A program made the position numbers and the translations under genes. A model generated the notes under the pieces. The model made no database searches. It saw only the letters and a program-made list of their open reading frames with translations, and was not told where the DNA came from. Shown here in pieces: positions 14,969 to 21,789 of a DNA stretch of 24,225 bases (the stretch's first letter is position 1; every line of letters starts with the position of its first letter). This DNA comes from Methylocystaceae bacterium (GTDB lineage Bacteria > Pseudomonadota > Alphaproteobacteria > Rhizobiales > Beijerinckiaceae), in NCBI GenBank assembly GCA_003152255.1, contig PLZT01000154.1, positions 1 through 24,225 of the forward strand, given 5' to 3'.

Positions 14969-16498
14969 TCAACCGATCCAGTAACGAAGCAGCGTCTTGC
15001 GGTTCGGGTTCTTGGTGATGCTTTCGTCGGTGTAGAAGGAGTCATTGGCGAAATGCGTCGAGGATATTTCCTCGAACACGGCGCCTGTCGCGCTCTCGAA
15101 CGCGTGGCGCACGCCCGGCGCGATGGTGACGACCGATCCCGGACCGCAAATCCGCTCCTCGTCGTCGAGGCGCAGACGCAATTCGCCGTGCAGCACGTGG
15201 AAGGTTTCTTCGTTGCAGCGGTGGAATTGCTCCGGATGCTTCTGGCCCGGCAATACGACGATCAGCTTCTTGCAATAGCCGCGGTTCACCACCGTCACCA
15301 TGGTGATGCCAAATTGATCGAACCGCTCCAGACCGAAGTGATGCGAAATTTCAAGTTCGGCCTCGCCGGGCACGACGCCCTTGCTCTCCTTCAAGAGATT
15401 CTTGACCTGCGTGACGATGGAGAAGACCTTGGCCCGCACTTCCTCGCGGCTGGTCGCGGCGGCGACGACCGGAGCTTGCGCGGCGATGTCCTCGGTCGCG
15501 GTGAAGATCGTATATTTCGACCAGTCATTGGCGGTGATCTGGCCGGGCTGCCCTGGGATCGCGAAAAACACGTCCTCGTTGCGAATGCGCTCGCCCTTGA
15601 CGATCGGACGTTTCGCGAAGACGCCGCGGCGCAGATCGCGCAACGCGCTCAGCTCCTCCTTAGAGGGCTCGATCCGCTCGCCGACGACGCCGGCGATCTC
15701 GTACGCTTTCTTCGCCGCCAGCAGCCAGGCGCGCGCCTGCCCGGGATTGGCCGAATAGGCGTTGAGCGGATAGGCGCCCGTCGGCACGCCGACATGTTTC
15801 TCGAACACCACCGCGCCCTTCGCGATGGCCATGGCCACCGGCGTGGTTTCGTTGGGGTCTTCATGCGTCGAATAGCCGATGCGCATATTGCGATAGCGAT
15901 CCTTCAGCACGTCGATCTGATTGAGCTGCAGGGCGGCGCTCGGCGTCGGATATTGCGCGACGCAGGCCATCAGCGCGAAATCCTTGTCGCGATGGCGCAG
16001 GAAGGACACGACATTGTCCATGTCGGCGCATTCGATGCCGGCCGTCGAACCGATGATCGGCAGATCGACCGAGGCGATCTTTTCCAGCAGCGGCCAGTCC
16101 GTGAACGAGCAGCTGGCGATTTTGAGAATGTCGAAGCCATCCTCGACGATCCGGTCGACCGAAGCCTCGTCGAACGGCGTGCACATCGCGAGAAAACCTT
16201 CCGCCTTGATGGCGGCCACGAGCCGGCGCGTCGCATCGCGGTCCAGCCGCGTCTCGGAGAAGCGCTTGATGTATTTTATGTCGGTCCGATCCTTGAAGGC
16301 CGGATGGATGAAGGTGTCGAGCTCGCGAAATTGCAGCTTGAAGGCGAAGTTGAAATCGAACTCCCGCGCCAGCGCGCCGAACTCGGCGACGACGCGCAGG
16401 CCATGGTCGATGTCGCCCATGTGATTATTGGCGAGTTCGAAGATGAACAGCGGCTCGGGAATGGTCTTGGTCGGCGCGGCGGTCGTCTTGTCAAGCAT
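14969..16498 (-). CDS. NeuB-family synthase with SAF and C-terminal cupin domains
   Basis: NeuB-type enzymes condense phosphoenolpyruvate with an aldose to make nonulosonic (sialic-like) acids. Residues 14-275 form the barrel: FELANNHMGD (20-29), FKLQF (53-57), TPFDEAS (107-113), KIASCSFTDWPLLEKI (126-141), STAGIE (151-156), QYPTP (182-186), GYSTHEDP (208-215) and FEKHVG (232-237). An SAF/antifreeze-like domain follows (about 285-345, LRRGVFAKRPIVKGERI). Residues 385-500 form a cupin with candidate metal ligands His421, His426, Glu430/431 and His465. Compared with classical NeuB, GYSDHT has become GYSTHED, suggesting a different substrate. The ATG at 16498 fits the family start; an upstream ATG at 16570 would add 24 unlikely residues. 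It heads an operon with the ThDP enzyme. No NeuA- or NeuC-like gene is in the window. Confidence 0.85.
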   Translation of the reverse strand: MLDKTTAAPTKTIPEPLFIFELANNHMGDIDHGLRVVAEFGALAREFDFNFAFKLQFRELDTFIHPAFKDRTDIKYIKRFSETRLDRDATRRLVAAIKAEGFLAMCTPFDEASVDRIVEDGFDILKIASCSFTDWPLLEKIASVDLPIIGSTAGIECADMDNVVSFLRHRDKDFALMACVAQYPTPSAALQLNQIDVLKDRYRNMRIGYSTHEDPNETTPVAMAIAKGAVVFEKHVGVPTGAYPLNAYSANPGQARAWLLAAKKAYEIAGVVGERIEPSKEELSALRDLRRGVFAKRPIVKGERIRNEDVFFAIPGQPGQITANDWSKYTIFTATEDIAAQAPVVAAATSREEVRAKVFSIVTQVKNLLKESKGVVPGEAELEISHHFGLERFDQFGITMVTVVNRGYCKKLIVVLPGQKHPEQFHRCNEETFHVLHGELRLRLDDEERICGPGSVVTIAPGVRHAFESATGAVFEEISSTHFANDSFYTDESITKNPNRKTLLRYWIG

Positions 16499-16633
16499 GA
16501 TCGATGTCCCGTGTCGTCGCGGGCCGCCGCCGAAAATCGGAACGTCCCCGGTGTCTTGCGCCGCGATCAATTGGGTTGATCGTTCGATGGATGCGAACGG
16601 CGTTACGTGGCGACGATTATCCGGCGATTATGG

Positions 16634-16648
16634 TTAATTAATCTTTAC
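16634..16648. promoter_or_regulatory. CtrA-box-like sequence
   Basis: TTAA, seven bases, then TTAC: one mismatch from the alphaproteobacterial CtrA full site TTAA-N7-TTAA. It lies between the divergent NeuB-cupin and Gly/Tyr-rich protein genes. Such near-matches arise by chance in AT-rich spacers. Confidence 0.25.
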
Positions 16649-16841
16649 GATCGCCGGACATCGCGAGCCTGGATCGCCTTCTTTTCGCTTGGAATCGCGC
16701 GAACGACGGGAAATCGTTTGGCATGATGAAGCGGGAGTGAAGGCCCCGAGGAAAGGTCGGTCGAGTCTTTTAAGAATTTGCTATCGGAACTCGGCTCGAA
16801 GCTCCCGGCCTCGATCCCCGCGGTCGGCGCCGGGCCAAAGC

Positions 16842-16866
16842 GGAACGATTCGCAACTGTCTGCGTT
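16842..16866 (+). promoter_or_regulatory. EcfG-type general stress promoter
   Basis: GGAAC (16842-16846), a 16-base spacer, and CGTT (16863-16866) match exactly the consensus known for the alphaproteobacterial general stress sigma factor EcfG/SigT. It is correctly oriented and would start transcription near 16872, about 50 bases before the ATG of the secreted Gly/Tyr-rich protein. Confidence 0.7.
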
Positions 16867-16890
16867 TTCCTTAAACTCGGCCTTGCGACG

Positions 16891-16912
16891 AATATGCCGA
16901 GGCAAGCATATT
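16891..16912 (+). promoter_or_regulatory. hairpin abutting the ribosome-binding site
   Basis: AATATGC (16891-16897) and GCATATT (16906-16912) form a perfect 7-bp stem around CGAGGCAA. The next base begins the GGAGG ribosome-binding site (16913-16917). It is inside the leader predicted from the EcfG-type promoter and could affect translation or mRNA stability, or be a protein-binding site. Confidence 0.5.
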
Positions 16913-16922
16913 GGAGGCAGAT

Positions 16923-17282
16923 ATGAGTAAAATCCGGAAGATCGTCACCACGGGTCTCATCGCCACGACGCTGGCCACCGCCGTCGTCGCGTCAACGCCG
17001 GCATCGGCATGGTACCGGCGCTATGGTTACTACGGCGGCGGATGGGGCTGGGGCGCGCCCGCCATCGCGGCCATTGGATTGGGAGCGCTCGCGGTCGGGG
17101 CGGTCGCCGCGGGAGCGGGAGCCTATCCTTATTATGGCGGATGTAACGGCTATTACGGCTCTTGCGGCTATCCCGCCGCCTACGGCTATGCTTACCCGGC
17201 GCGATTCTGCGTCGCACGAAGCCCCGTTTACGACGACTGGGGCAATTTTGTCGGCTACCAGCGGATGCGGGTGGCTTGCTGA
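16923..17282 (+). CDS. small secreted Gly/Tyr/Ala-rich protein
   Basis: The 119-residue protein has a clear Sec signal peptide: basic MSKIRK, a hydrophobic stretch, and ASA (27-29), with cleavage predicted after Ala29. The mature part starts WYRRYGYYGGGWGWG, then has a small-residue hydrophobic stretch (AIAAIGLGALAVGAVAAGAGA), a Tyr/Gly-rich section and a C-terminus with four Cys in total (CNGYYGSC, FCVAR, final VAC). Similar proteins are common and unnamed in Rhizobiales; envelope or extracellular location is likely, function unknown. GGAGG five bases before ATG fixes the start. A candidate EcfG promoter suggests stress induction. It is divergent from the NeuB-cupin gene. Confidence 0.85.
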   Translation: MSKIRKIVTTGLIATTLATAVVASTPASAWYRRYGYYGGGWGWGAPAIAAIGLGALAVGAVAAGAGAYPYYGGCNGYYGSCGYPAAYGYAYPARFCVARSPVYDDWGNFVGYQRMRVAC

Positions 17283-17490
17283 GGCGGCGACCAATAGGGC
17301 CGCGCCTTCACTGGCAAGATTATAAGGGGAAGCCTTGCCCGGCGGCCACTGATCGCGCGAAGCGGCCGGCGGGAGGATGCTCCTTCGCGCGCTTTCCGAG
17401 GACAAGCGGGCACAACCGATCAATGCTGGAGGGCGCGGATTGGCGCATCGGCGAGCGCGAAACCGACTTCAGGATTTTGAGCGGAAATAT

Positions 17491-17554
17491 TTGGCGAAAG
17501 TTCGGAGGCTAACTATCTGATAGTTGCTTCGCCAATTGTGGTGGGCTTTTTTTT
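17491..17554 (+). promoter_or_regulatory. nested inverted repeats and T-tract before the GlcG/HbpS-like gene
   Basis: TTGGCGAA (17491-17498) pairs with TTCGCCAA (17528-17535). Nested inside is AACTATC-T-GATAGTT (17511-17525), a perfect 15-base palindrome. Eight T residues follow (17547-17554), immediately before the GAGG ribosome-binding site (17557-17560). The inner palindrome looks like an operator; the outer stem plus T-tract could act as an attenuator, but the 11-base gap to the T-tract is not a standard terminator. Confidence 0.5.
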
Positions 17555-17565
17555 ACGAGGCGATC

Positions 17566-18000
17566 ATGCATGTCACAATCGAAGCCGCCGAAGCCGCTAT
17601 CCAGGCCGCGCGCAAGCGCGCCGTCGAGCTTGGAACCGAAATGTGCATCGCTATCGTCGACTCGGGCGCGAACCTTAAGGCGTTCTATCGCATGGACGCC
17701 GCATGGGTCGGCAGCATCGACATCGCCATCAAGAAAGCAAGGACGGCGGTCTTTTTCGGGATGCCTACGGGCCAGATCGGCAAGCTGTCGCAACCGGGGG
17801 GCTCCCTCTATGGAATCGAGCATTCCAATGAGGGCCTGATCACTTTTCCGGGCGGCCTTCCGATTGTCGACAAGGAAGGCATTCTGATCGGAGCCATCGG
17901 CGTGAGCGGCAGCGCGGTGGAAAACGATAACGCCGTCGCGCAGGCGGGCGTCAGCGTCGTTGGAGTCAGCGACCTGCCTGCGCATCCCTGGCGCACCTGA
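17566..18000 (+). CDS. GlcG/HbpS-family heme-binding-like protein
   Basis: The 144-residue protein matches the GlcG/HbpS family (DUF336): [23 protein letters not shown], then [34 protein letters not shown], a central [10 protein letters not shown] and the C-terminal IGAIGVSGS. Members include the GlcG protein of glycolate operons and the heme-sensing HbpS of Streptomyces; many others are only accessory genes, so heme binding is not assured. No signal peptide is visible, so it should be cytoplasmic. The ATG at 17566 has GAGG five bases upstream; a TTG at 17524 in frame is poorly placed. No glycolate oxidase genes are adjacent; the neighbourhood gives no pathway. Confidence 0.87.
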   Translation: MHVTIEAAEAAIQAARKRAVELGTEMCIAIVDSGANLKAFYRMDAAWVGSIDIAIKKARTAVFFGMPTGQIGKLSQPGGSLYGIEHSNEGLITFPGGLPIVDKEGILIGAIGVSGSAVENDNAVAQAGVSVVGVSDLPAHPWRT

Positions 18001-18329
18001 CCGCGCTCGATCGCGCCGTTAAGGCGCGCCGAGCCACAGGCGGCACGCTCTTCTCGGCGCCGGAATGACAATCGCCCGCGGCAGTTCCGCGCCGGCGCCG
18101 CACCTTCCGAGCGATTGCGCCTTGTCCAAGTCGATGGAGACACGCCGTCCGACGGTCACCTTCACATGGTCGGGTTGATCCGGGTTAAAGGGAGAGCTGT
18201 TCGGCTTTTTGAGGGACTCTTATATGGCTGCTTCCGGCGCGTTTCCGACTCCCCCTGTCTCCCCGCTCAAAACCGAAAACAGCGTTCCAAGCATCGGACA
18301 TCGCCCGCAAGTTTAGCCGCGCCCTCCGC
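18001..18329. other. 329-bp convergent intergenic region with a GC-rich hairpin and a small ORF
   Basis: CGCGCC (18012-18017) and GGCGCG (18023-18028) form a stem around GTTAA just after the GlcG/HbpS-like stop; it may help end transcription, though no T-tract follows. Further on, ATG at 18224 with GAGG nine bases upstream opens a 30-codon frame ending at 18316 (MAASGAFPTPPV...). I do not recognise it and give it low weight; it could be a remnant or chance. Confidence 0.4.
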
Positions 18330-19640
18330 TCATCCCGTCACATTCCCCTCCACCCGCAGCCGCGGATAACTCCTCCCGCTCGCCGCCAAAAGATCGCCCT
18401 CCAAAACCCTCGGCCCCGCCATCGCGACAATGGCCGCCTTGCGCGAGCCCGTGATTTTGTTGCGGGCGATCACGCCGTCGCCGACCCGTAGGCCCGTCGC
18501 GAAGGCGACGCCATAATCGGCGCCCGAAATAATGTTGCCTTCCGCGCGAAGATTTTCGCGGTAGCCGCCGAGCATGACGCCGATCCAGGCGGGGCCGATA
18601 ACAGTGTTGCCGGCGATCTCGCAATTGTGCTCGGCCAATATGCCGGTCATCCAGAACATTTCCGGGCCGAATTCATTGTCTGGATGGTTTTCGCGCAGAT
18701 TAGCGACGGTGTTGCCGGTGACGATGCCAATATCCGTGCCGCCTTCCGCGTTGGCGAGCGCGATGCCGCCGCCGGCGTCGAAGATTTTATTGTCGCGGAA
18801 CGTCGCGCGCTTGGCGCCGAATTCGGCGTACATCGCCTTTTCGCCAAAGCCCTTGCAGTCGTTGCCGATGACCAGAATATCATGGCCGGCGTTGTTGCGC
18901 ACGGCGGTATAGGCGCAGCGGTATATTTTGTTGTTCTCGACACGGACCGAGCCCGAGCCCCAGATGCTCACGCCATTGCCATAGGGGCCGTCGCCGCCGG
19001 AAATATTATGGATGTCCTCAATGATGTTGTTTCGTATGCGCGAACCTTCGTAACGCCCGGCCTGGCTGGTCCAGACCATGACGCCATTGTCGCCGCAATC
19101 GCTGATATGATTGCCATCTATGTCGAATCCGAGCCCGTCGAGCGAGTGAAAGCCGGCGTCGCGGACATGCTCGATTCTATTTTGCGCGAAAACCCCGCCG
19201 CAGCGCGTGAGGTTGACGCCGTGGCCCGAGGAATTTTTTATTCCGCAGCCGCGAATGGAAAGACCCGCCGCGTCTTCGAAGTCGAGCAGTCCGCGCTTGG
19301 CCTCGACCATATTATCGCCGCCGTCAAAGACTATGGATTCGAGCGTGACGCCGCCGGAGCCAGTGGCGTGGAGCAGCGGGCCGGGGCCGATGAGTTTTAA
19401 CGTCGAACCGCCAGGGGCGCCGATGAGACGGGTGCCGGGCGGTAGTTCCAGCGAGCGGATCGCGGTGACGCCGGAAGGGAGTCGCGCCACGCCGGAGCGG
19501 AGTTGCTCGGCGAGTTCGCCGGTCTGGTCGCGCGCCTTCGCCGAAAATGGCGCCGCGAGGCAGCCCGCCGCGAGGCCAAGAAAGCCCCTGCGCGTCGGAT
19601 GCGCGAAAATGCGCGTTCGCGCATGATTCATGCGTGTCAT
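18330..19640 (-). CDS. Tat-exported right-handed beta-helix protein (TIGR03808-like)
   Basis: The 436-residue product has a twin-arginine signal, TRRGFLGLAAGCLAAPFSAKA (Arg17-Arg18 in the reading chosen), so it should be exported folded. The body consists of parallel beta-helix repeats of the pectate-lyase type: recurring Asn/Gly-rich turns such as GNHISDCGDNGVMVW, RNNIIEDIHN, VENNKIYRCAYTAV, FRDNKIFDAGGGIAL and ARNKITGS. This matches the twin-arginine-translocated repeat family TIGR03808, whose function is unknown; polysaccharide binding or cleavage is only an inference from the fold. The start is uncertain between the ATG at 19640 and one at 19631; both keep the Tat signal, and upstream codons look non-coding. 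It is divergent from the DUF123 gene. Confidence 0.85.
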   Translation of the reverse strand: MTRMNHARTRIFAHPTRRGFLGLAAGCLAAPFSAKARDQTGELAEQLRSGVARLPSGVTAIRSLELPPGTRLIGAPGGSTLKLIGPGPLLHATGSGGVTLESIVFDGGDNMVEAKRGLLDFEDAAGLSIRGCGIKNSSGHGVNLTRCGGVFAQNRIEHVRDAGFHSLDGLGFDIDGNHISDCGDNGVMVWTSQAGRYEGSRIRNNIIEDIHNISGGDGPYGNGVSIWGSGSVRVENNKIYRCAYTAVRNNAGHDILVIGNDCKGFGEKAMYAEFGAKRATFRDNKIFDAGGGIALANAEGGTDIGIVTGNTVANLRENHPDNEFGPEMFWMTGILAEHNCEIAGNTVIGPAWIGVMLGGYRENLRAEGNIISGADYGVAFATGLRVGDGVIARNKITGSRKAAIVAMAGPRVLEGDLLAASGRSYPRLRVEGNVTG

Positions 19641-19702
19641 TGCGCGATAGTAGCCGCCGGCCGCGCGCCGTCGAGGCGCGTCTCGCGACAGGGTGAACGG
19701 GC

Positions 19703-20137
19703 GTGAGAATCGCATTTGTCGACGCGGCGACGGCCCCGCGCGAGAGAGGCGCCTATGCGCTGCTGATCCAACTCGACGCGCCGCTGCCCGTCCGGGCGGG
19801 TCGAAACGCCGCGATTCTGCCGCCCGGCCGATACATTTACTGCGGCTCGGCCAAGGGGCCTGGCGGGCTCGCGGCGCGGCTCGGCCGCCACATGCGGCGA
19901 GAAAAGCCCGCGCATTGGCATGTCGATCAACTGACCCGCGCCGGAAAAACGCCCGGCGCCTGGGCTATTCCCGGCGGCGACGAATGCGCGTTGAACGCGG
20001 AGCTTTCCGCTTTTCCCATGCCGCTGAAAGGGTTCGGCTCATCGGACTGCCCGCGTTGTAAAAGCCATTTGCGGCTGTGGCTCGCGGGCGCGGCGCTTCC
20101 CTCTGCTTGGGAAAATGCTAGGAAGTGCCAGGACTAG
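19703..20137 (+). CDS. DUF123 GIY-YIG-type protein
   Basis: The 144-residue protein matches the DUF123 branch of the GIY-YIG nuclease superfamily, sometimes found fused to endonuclease III. GAYALLIQLD (16-25) corresponds to the first strand and GRYIYCGSAKGPGGLAARLGRH (42-63) to the YIG strand and helix. HWHVDQLTRAG follows, and the C-terminal GSSDCPRCKSHL is a conserved GSSDC element. Nuclease activity has not been shown for this branch as far as I know. The start is a GTG at 19703 with only a weak ribosome-binding site. Its stop codon (20135-20137) overlaps an interspersed repeat. Divergent from the Tat beta-helix gene. Confidence 0.85.
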   Translation: MRIAFVDAATAPRERGAYALLIQLDAPLPVRAGRNAAILPPGRYIYCGSAKGPGGLAARLGRHMRREKPAHWHVDQLTRAGKTPGAWAIPGGDECALNAELSAFPMPLKGFGSSDCPRCKSHLRLWLAGAALPSAWENARKCQD

Positions 20138-20204
20138 AGCGTTTTCGAGCGAAGCGGACTCCGGTTCGCGTGAAGAAAACACGATAAAACAATAATTTGG
20201 AGCG
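20136..20204. repeat. Rhizobiales-type interspersed palindromic repeat
   Basis: AGAGCGTTTTCGAGCGAAGC followed by a CCGGTTCGCGTGAAGAAAAC core and an A-rich end closing with GGAGCG matches, from memory, a short intergenic element present in many copies in Bradyrhizobium, Rhodopseudomonas and relatives. It begins on the DUF123 stop codon and fills most of the gap before hisS. Confidence 0.65.
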
Positions 20205-20250
20205 TTCTCTCGTCTCACGGACACGACCGAACGCCAGAGGCCCAGAAAAA

Positions 20251-21759
20251 ATGTCGAACGATCAAAACACGCCGCAAGACAAGCGAAAAGTCGAAGCCCG
20301 CGTCCCCCGCGGCTTCGCCGACCGCGGCGGCGCCGAACTCGCCGCCACCGCCAAAATGCTGGAGGCGATACGCTCCGTCTATGAGCTCTATGGCTTCGAG
20401 GCGCTGGAGACGCCGGCCATCGAATATACCGACGCGCTCGGCAAATTCCTGCCCGATCAGGACCGGCCCAACGAAGGCGTGTTTTCGTTTCAGGACGACG
20501 ATGAGCAATGGCTGTCGCTGCGCTATGATCTGACGGCGCCGTTGGCCCGCTATGTCGCGCAGAACTTCGACGCTCTGCCAAAGCCTTATCGCTCCTATCG
20601 CCTCGGGCAGGTCTATCGCAACGAGAAGCCGGGGCCGGGGCGCTTCCGCCAGTTCATGCAGTTCGACGCCGATACGATTGGTTCCGCGTCGCCCGCCGCC
20701 GACGCCGAAATCTGCATGATGGCCGCCGACACGCTGGAGCGGCTCGGCGTCAAGCGCGGCGATTATGTGATTAAAATCAACAGCCGCAAGGTGCTGGACG
20801 GGGTGATGAAGGCCGTGGGGCTCGACGGCGTCGAGAACGCCGGACGCCGCCTCACCGTGCTGCGCGCCGTCGACAAGCTCGACCGGCTGGGCCCGGATGG
20901 CGTGAAGCTCTTGCTCGGCGCCGGCCGCAAGGACGAGAGCGGCGATTTCACCAAAGGCGCCGGCCTCGGCCAGGAGGCGATCGACACGATCATGTCCTTC
21001 AGCGCCGGCGGGCAGTATGTGGACGGCAAGCCGAGCTTCGATCTCTTCGGCCTGCTCGGCAAGAGCGACATCGGCGCGCAGGGCGCCGAGGAACTGATGG
21101 AGATCGAGGATCTCGCGCGCGACGCCGGCTATGGCTTCGACCGCATCCGCATCGACCCGTCCGTCGTGCGCGGGCTCGAATATTACACCGGGCCGGTGTT
21201 CGAGGCGGAGCTGACCTTTGAGACCAGGGACGAAAAGGGCAATCCGGTGCGCTTCGGTTCGGTTGGCGGCGGCGGCCGCTACGACGGGTTGATCGGCCGG
21301 TTCCGCGCGGAAAATACTCCGGCGACCGGGTTTTCGATCGGCGTCTCTCGCCTCTACGCGGCGCTAAAGCTCGTCGGCAGCGAGATTGTCGCGACGCCCG
21401 AGCGGCGCGGGCCCGTGGTGGTGCTGGTGCTCGACCGCGACCGCCTCGCCGACTACCAGCGCATGGTTTCCACGCTGCGCGCGAATGGCGTCGCCAGCGA
21501 GATTTATCTCGGCGCCGCCGGCATGAAAGCGCAGATGAAATACGCCGATAAGCGCAACAGCCCGGTGGTTATCATCCAGGGATCGGACGAAAAAGCCAAG
21601 GGCGAGGTGCAGATCAAGGACCTTGCCGCCGGCGCGCGCGCGGCGGCCTCCATCACCACCAATGAGGAATGGAAGGCGCAGCGCCCCGCGCAGATTTCGG
21701 TCCCCGAAAGCGAACTCGTGGAGCGGGTGCGGGAGATTTTGGCGGGGCGCGAGCCGTGA
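20251..21759 (+). CDS. hisS: histidine--tRNA ligase
   Basis: HisRS charges tRNA-His. The 502-residue class II synthetase shows [13 protein letters not shown] (18-30), [11 protein letters not shown] (90-100), motif 2 with [20 protein letters not shown] (113-132) and [12 protein letters not shown], the histidine signature [12 protein letters not shown] (307-318), [10 protein letters not shown] (339-348) and motif 3 [11 protein letters not shown] (360-370). The C-terminal anticodon-binding domain covers about 390-500. The ATG at 20251 has AGAGG ten bases upstream. In many Rhizobiales hisS is followed by hisZ and hisG; here an unrecognised gene follows after 30 bases, so the neighbourhood differs. 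The length is somewhat above the roughly 420 residues of the E. coli enzyme, as in other alphaproteobacteria. Confidence 0.96.
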   Translation: MSNDQNTPQDKRKVEARVPRGFADRGGAELAATAKMLEAIRSVYELYGFEALETPAIEYTDALGKFLPDQDRPNEGVFSFQDDDEQWLSLRYDLTAPLARYVAQNFDALPKPYRSYRLGQVYRNEKPGPGRFRQFMQFDADTIGSASPAADAEICMMAADTLERLGVKRGDYVIKINSRKVLDGVMKAVGLDGVENAGRRLTVLRAVDKLDRLGPDGVKLLLGAGRKDESGDFTKGAGLGQEAIDTIMSFSAGGQYVDGKPSFDLFGLLGKSDIGAQGAEELMEIEDLARDAGYGFDRIRIDPSVVRGLEYYTGPVFEAELTFETRDEKGNPVRFGSVGGGGRYDGLIGRFRAENTPATGFSIGVSRLYAALKLVGSEIVATPERRGPVVVLVLDRDRLADYQRMVSTLRANGVASEIYLGAAGMKAQMKYADKRNSPVVIIQGSDEKAKGEVQIKDLAAGARAAASITTNEEWKAQRPAQISVPESELVERVREILAGREP

Positions 21760-21789
21760 TCCGTTAGCGGCGCGACGGGAGGGGCGGCG

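Noticed and set aside
15053..16579. 508-codon plus-strand open frame opposite the NeuB-cupin gene
   Set aside because: Antisense shadow; the minus-strand reading carries every NeuB motif.
16645..16905. 86-codon minus-strand frame in the spacer before the secreted protein gene
   Set aside because: No ribosome-binding site or recognisable motif, and it covers the EcfG-type promoter and leader hairpin on the other strand.
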